From Prevotella sp. (GTDB lineage Bacteria; Bacteroidota; Bacteroidia; Bacteroidales; Bacteroidaceae), in contig JAJPYV010000120.1 in the NCBI GenBank assembly GCA_021204735.1, positions 1-26,793 of the forward strand: 26,793 bases of DNA, read 5' to 3'. The position numbers were made by a program, and so were the translations under genes. The notes under the pieces are model-generated. The model saw only the letters and a program-made list of their open reading frames with translations. It ran no database searches and was not told the DNA's origin. This document shows positions 23,708-26,793 of this stretch, piece after piece. Every line of letters starts with the position of its first letter. The stretch's first letter is position 1.

Positions 23708-26700
23708 TTAATTTTCAAGCATTGAATGTAGCATTGTGGGAATATAGACATCTTTACGTTCTCGTTGGAAATAGACATGATGCTCACTGAATATGTCAAG
23801 AATTTCATTATCCGTAAGAGGATTGTTCTTAAATTCAGTCCAATGCCTGACATCCCGTAATGGGGTATTGGAAATGATATAACTATTGAGGAAAATATCC
23901 TCATCATCAAGAGATTTCTCAATATCTTTTATATTTTTATAAAGTTCAATTTTGCTGTCAGAGAATTGCTTCAAATGCGTTATACCTTTCGGATCCACGA
24001 AAGCGACATATTGCTGTTTGTAGGCAATAAACCACAGTATAAAATCAGGATAAAACCCCGAAGCATCAAAGAAGCCGATACCTTGCTTGCTCTTGTTTCT
24101 CAGCAAATAAAGTTCCTTACATTTCATAAACTCTTTCCCTTTATCTGACCTTATAAAGTTATCAATATCCCTCAAAAATTCCATTTCTCCCTCATTCAAC
24201 GGAACAGGACAAATCTTAACCAAACTTTCGTTATTCTCGATAAACGTTGTATCTCTGCGATTGATATACATTAGCGGCTGATATAGATGACCTAAAATAT
24301 AGAGCGCATCAAAGTTATGACCAGATCCAATCTGCATAGACTCACGAAATTTTTTGTCGTTAAGTTCATCCTTGAGCCGCAGCAGATTATCACGGAAAGC
24401 TGACAGGTTCTTGTGAATTAGTATCTGATATTCCTCCTCAAAATTCGGATTCGAGTAATCAATATAATCAATTTCCACGTGTTCGCACATCCATTTGCTC
24501 CGTCTGTTGTTATACACCTTTTCTGTATATGCTTTCAGCAGTATTGTTACGATACTCTGCCACAGGTCAACACATTTTTTATAATTGGTAAACTCCATAG
24601 CATGGGCAGGAATGGCAAGCTCATACCACGAGCATGAATTACAAATTATCTTCTTCAATTCCTTCGCAGAAATATTCATATTAAACCAAGCCCTGTCGTT
24701 CTTGAAGTCAATAAGGTCAAAATACACCTTGTTCCAGTTGATAAACGAAAGGTGCTTCTCCGTGAATTTTGCCGTGTTTACCGTAGCCCCAGCGTCGTCC
24801 AAGCCTTTCAGAGAGCCCATTGCCTGTATTTTAGCATATACGTCCAAAGAGACTGGCTGAGTTCTATTAAGCATGTCCTCTTTTATGTCAACTGTAACCT
24901 CTTTCTTGAAATCAAGACCATCTTTCACTTTCAAGCATTTCAATTTTGTCTTGCCCAAGTCAACCACAGGAAGAATAGGCAGGATTATCTCCTCGTAATC
25001 GTTGTCGTTGGAGGGTAGTCCCATGTCCTCAAGAATACTCTTGAATTCATCCATATAATTGGCTCTTACACCGAATATATTTAGCGTCTCCAAGGTTTGC
25101 AGATATTTCGGCTTTGATGTCGGCTGCAAGGAAGTGTCCAATGCCGATGACCGTTTTAGCGACATCTTATAGCCTTTAAGACGCACGCCACGACCGAACA
25201 ACTGAATAATCTGACTGCCTTCGGAGCGACCAACATTCATCAATCCCATTGTGGAGACACGCCACGATGACCAGCCTTCAGTGAATTTCTTTGAACCTAT
25301 AAGAATATTGATGTTGCTGTCTTGACGATTGATAGACTCAAACAGCGATTTGTCGGTGTAGTCCTTTGACATGGCACTGATGCCCTCTGCCGCACACATA
25401 GAGGTAAGTTTTGCAGAATCACCTACATTGATAACACCGAAATATTCGCCGTTACCAATACGCATGCCTATCTCACCATCAAGTCCACGAAGGTTGTCAA
25501 GGTGCAGGATAGCACCGGATATTGAGCAATGAAACACTGTATTCAGCAAATCATCATATATCTGTTCAAGGGAAATATCTTTAAATTTATAGCTGCGCAA
25601 GTATTTGAATGAGCGGGTAAAAATCGGATTATTGTTCTTGTTTACCAATCCGTCAGTACCACTAAGCAGGTTTTTAACATTTCGTATGGATTCAGAAGAT
25701 TCCTTTATAAATTTCTGGAAAAATTTCAGAATAGTAATAACATCACTGTTCTCTCTATTGTTAGAAGCATCTGTGGCGGTTACGGAACTGCCCACGAAGA
25801 TGGCAAGAGGCCGCTCGATATTGAATTTATGCAGTTCAGCACCTGTGTCGATGTACAGTCGCAGTTGCTCATAATAATTAAGCAGGCACGCAGTGAGATA
25901 AGTATGCAGTTGATTGTCATCCCACATATTTGCCATATTCAAAATCTGATAGTCCTTGCCATAGCCATCATTATAGAAATAACTGTATGAGTAATCAAAA
26001 AGCGTGGCTTTAGCATATTCCTCCAACATCTCCTTTCTCTTGCTCTGTGAATTTACAGAGTTGATGGCCTGTCCGAAAGTAGCGGAATATTCAAAAGCGA
26101 AACCATCGGTACTCAATTGGTCACGGTAGTTTTTCCATTTGTCGCCAGAAGAACCGCGATGCCCCTCGTCAACCAACACGAGGTTGTTGCCCTCAAACGA
26201 CTCCACAGCCACCGTTTTGTCGCCATCAGTGTCAGCGAGTTTGGTAATTTCAATTATGTCAATGCCCATATTGCCGAACAGTCCTGAAGCCTGCGACTTG
26301 TTGAACTGATGAGCATCGATGTTGCTTAGCTGGAACTCCTCGATATGCTGGTTTGTGAGACCCTCGTTAGGCGTGATGAGGATTGTTCTGTTCAACTTCT
26401 TGCTCGCACGTGAAGAATAGTGCTGAAACTGCAGGATATTTACGTGCATCAGCAACGTTTTGCCAGAGCCTGTCGCACTCCAAAAAGCTAACTTGTTCAA
26501 ATCATCCTCTGTAAATTCGGGTATTTCATGGTTGGTGAGTGGGTCGTTATTAAAGACAAATGTGTGATAGTTATGGATATCCTCCAATAGTTTTTCCTTG
26601 TTCGTAAAATACTTATCTAAATAAATCTCTGTGAAAAGCAGGGAGAGATACTGGAAATATTTCCACTTTATCTCCTTATCACGGTTTTTGTTTATTTCCT

Positions 26701-26793
26701 GAGTATGCCTGTAAATGTTATGGTCGTATTCCAACAGTATTTGCTCTGTGATTTCATTCCCTAAATACAATCGTAACTTCAATAGTTCAACCA
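23708..26793 (-). CDS. Type III restriction (Res)-like helicase-nuclease, 5' end outside window
   Basis: At least 1028 residues, open to the window edge, so the real start lies beyond it; the TTG at 26782 is not needed as a start. The N-terminal part is a superfamily 2 ATPase: Walker A ATGSGKT, DEGHR (motif II), SAT (motif III), then FTEGWSSWR and QLFGRGVRLKG (motifs V-VI). Near the C-terminus FYPDF and, 18 residues later, VDPKG give the PD-(D/E)xK nuclease pattern of type III Res subunits. Residue numbers from the TTG are 103-109, 205-209, 233-235, 911-914 and 929-933. No methyltransferase is visible within the window; the Mod gene would be expected just upstream of the window edge. If none exists there, a stand-alone defence helicase-nuclease is an alternative. 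Confidence 0.82.
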   Translation of the reverse strand, partial: VELLKLRLYLGNEITEQILLEYDHNIYRHTQEINKNRDKEIKWKYFQYLSLLFTEIYLDKYFTNKEKLLEDIHNYHTFVFNNDPLTNHEIPEFTEDDLNKLAFWSATGSGKTLLMHVNILQFQHYSSRASKKLNRTILITPNEGLTNQHIEEFQLSNIDAHQFNKSQASGLFGNMGIDIIEITKLADTDGDKTVAVESFEGNNLVLVDEGHRGSSGDKWKNYRDQLSTDGFAFEYSATFGQAINSVNSQSKRKEMLEEYAKATLFDYSYSYFYNDGYGKDYQILNMANMWDDNQLHTYLTACLLNYYEQLRLYIDTGAELHKFNIERPLAIFVGSSVTATDASNNRENSDVITILKFFQKFIKESSESIRNVKNLLSGTDGLVNKNNNPIFTRSFKYLRSYKFKDISLEQIYDDLLNTVFHCSISGAILHLDNLRGLDGEIGMRIGNGEYFGVINVGDSAKLTSMCAAEGISAMSKDYTDKSLFESINRQDSNINILIGSKKFTEGWSSWRVSTMGLMNVGRSEGSQIIQLFGRGVRLKGYKMSLKRSSALDTSLQPTSKPKYLQTLETLNIFGVRANYMDEFKSILEDMGLPSNDNDYEEIILPILPVVDLGKTKLKCLKVKDGLDFKKEVTVDIKEDMLNRTQPVSLDVYAKIQAMGSLKGLDDAGATVNTAKFTEKHLSFINWNKVYFDLIDFKNDRAWFNMNISAKELKKIICNSCSWYELAIPAHAMEFTNYKKCVDLWQSIVTILLKAYTEKVYNNRRSKWMCEHVEIDYIDYSNPNFEEEYQILIHKNLSAFRDNLLRLKDELNDKKFRESMQIGSGHNFDALYILGHLYQPLMYINRRDTTFIENNESLVKICPVPLNEGEMEFLRDIDNFIRSDKGKEFMKCKELYLLRNKSKQGIGFFDASGFYPDFILWFIAYKQQYVAFVDPKGITHLKQFSDSKIELYKNIKDIEKSLDDEDIFLNSYIISNTPLRDVRHWTEFKNNPLTDNEILDIFSEHHVYFQRERKDVYIPTMLHSMLEN

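Noticed and set aside
23708-26793. Type I restriction subunit HsdR as identity of the last gene
   Set aside because: HsdR has its nuclease at the N-terminus; here the PD...DPK pattern is at the C-terminus, as in type III Res.

Overview
The window looks like a chromosomal segment of a Bacteroidota bacterium, most likely a Prevotella-type member of the Bacteroidales. The evidence is: repeated promoters of the form TTTG/TTG-N19-20-TAnnTTTG; almost no Shine-Dalgarno sequences; a GldH-type lipoprotein; a Bacteroidota-style PSP1/RicT protein and long signal peptidase I; secreted polysaccharide-degrading enzymes ending in short type IX-like C-terminal domains; and AT-rich intergenic arrays of about 7 bp period. 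No tRNA, rRNA, CRISPR array, transposase or phage gene was seen.

Layout. 1-1163 (-) is the 5' part of a xylose/H+ symporter gene (xylE), divergent from a + strand run holB - ricT - gldH (1423-4344). Next come a desulfoferrodoxin gene with a strong terminator (4491-4929), a ZntA-type metal-exporting P-type ATPase (5016-6884) and a Fur-family regulator (6993-7427). On the - strand follow dapB - lepB (9794 down to 7533) and two overlapping family 2 glycosyltransferases (11817 down to 9857). These diverge from a membrane-anchored MutS-like ATPase (11902-13761). A gene-free stretch (13762-14165) holds a candidate small RNA with its own promoter and terminator, and a structured repeat. A glycine-zipper lipoprotein follows (14166-14969), then a second copy of the same repeat. 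The rest is on the - strand: a GH3 beta-glycosidase with an internal CBM6-like domain, an AraC-family regulator, a 1240-residue multidomain pectinesterase and, cut by the window end, a type III restriction (Res)-like helicase-nuclease.

How it works together. The right half reads as a small plant cell-wall unit. The GH3 and pectinesterase promoters both carry a good -7 box, no recognisable -33 box, and the same two direct half-sites 21 bp apart (GTAATTTGTGCT-N9-GCAATyTGTG). The two copies sit at distances from the -7 box that differ by 11 bp, one helical turn. The AraC gene between the enzymes is the obvious candidate activator. This is the most interesting regulatory signal in the window. The dfx/ATPase/Fur group looks like a metal and oxidative-stress cluster, with two different inverted repeats at its promoters. 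The two structured repeats flanking the glycine-zipper gene conserve nested stems through paired base changes, which suggests selection on structure rather than chance.
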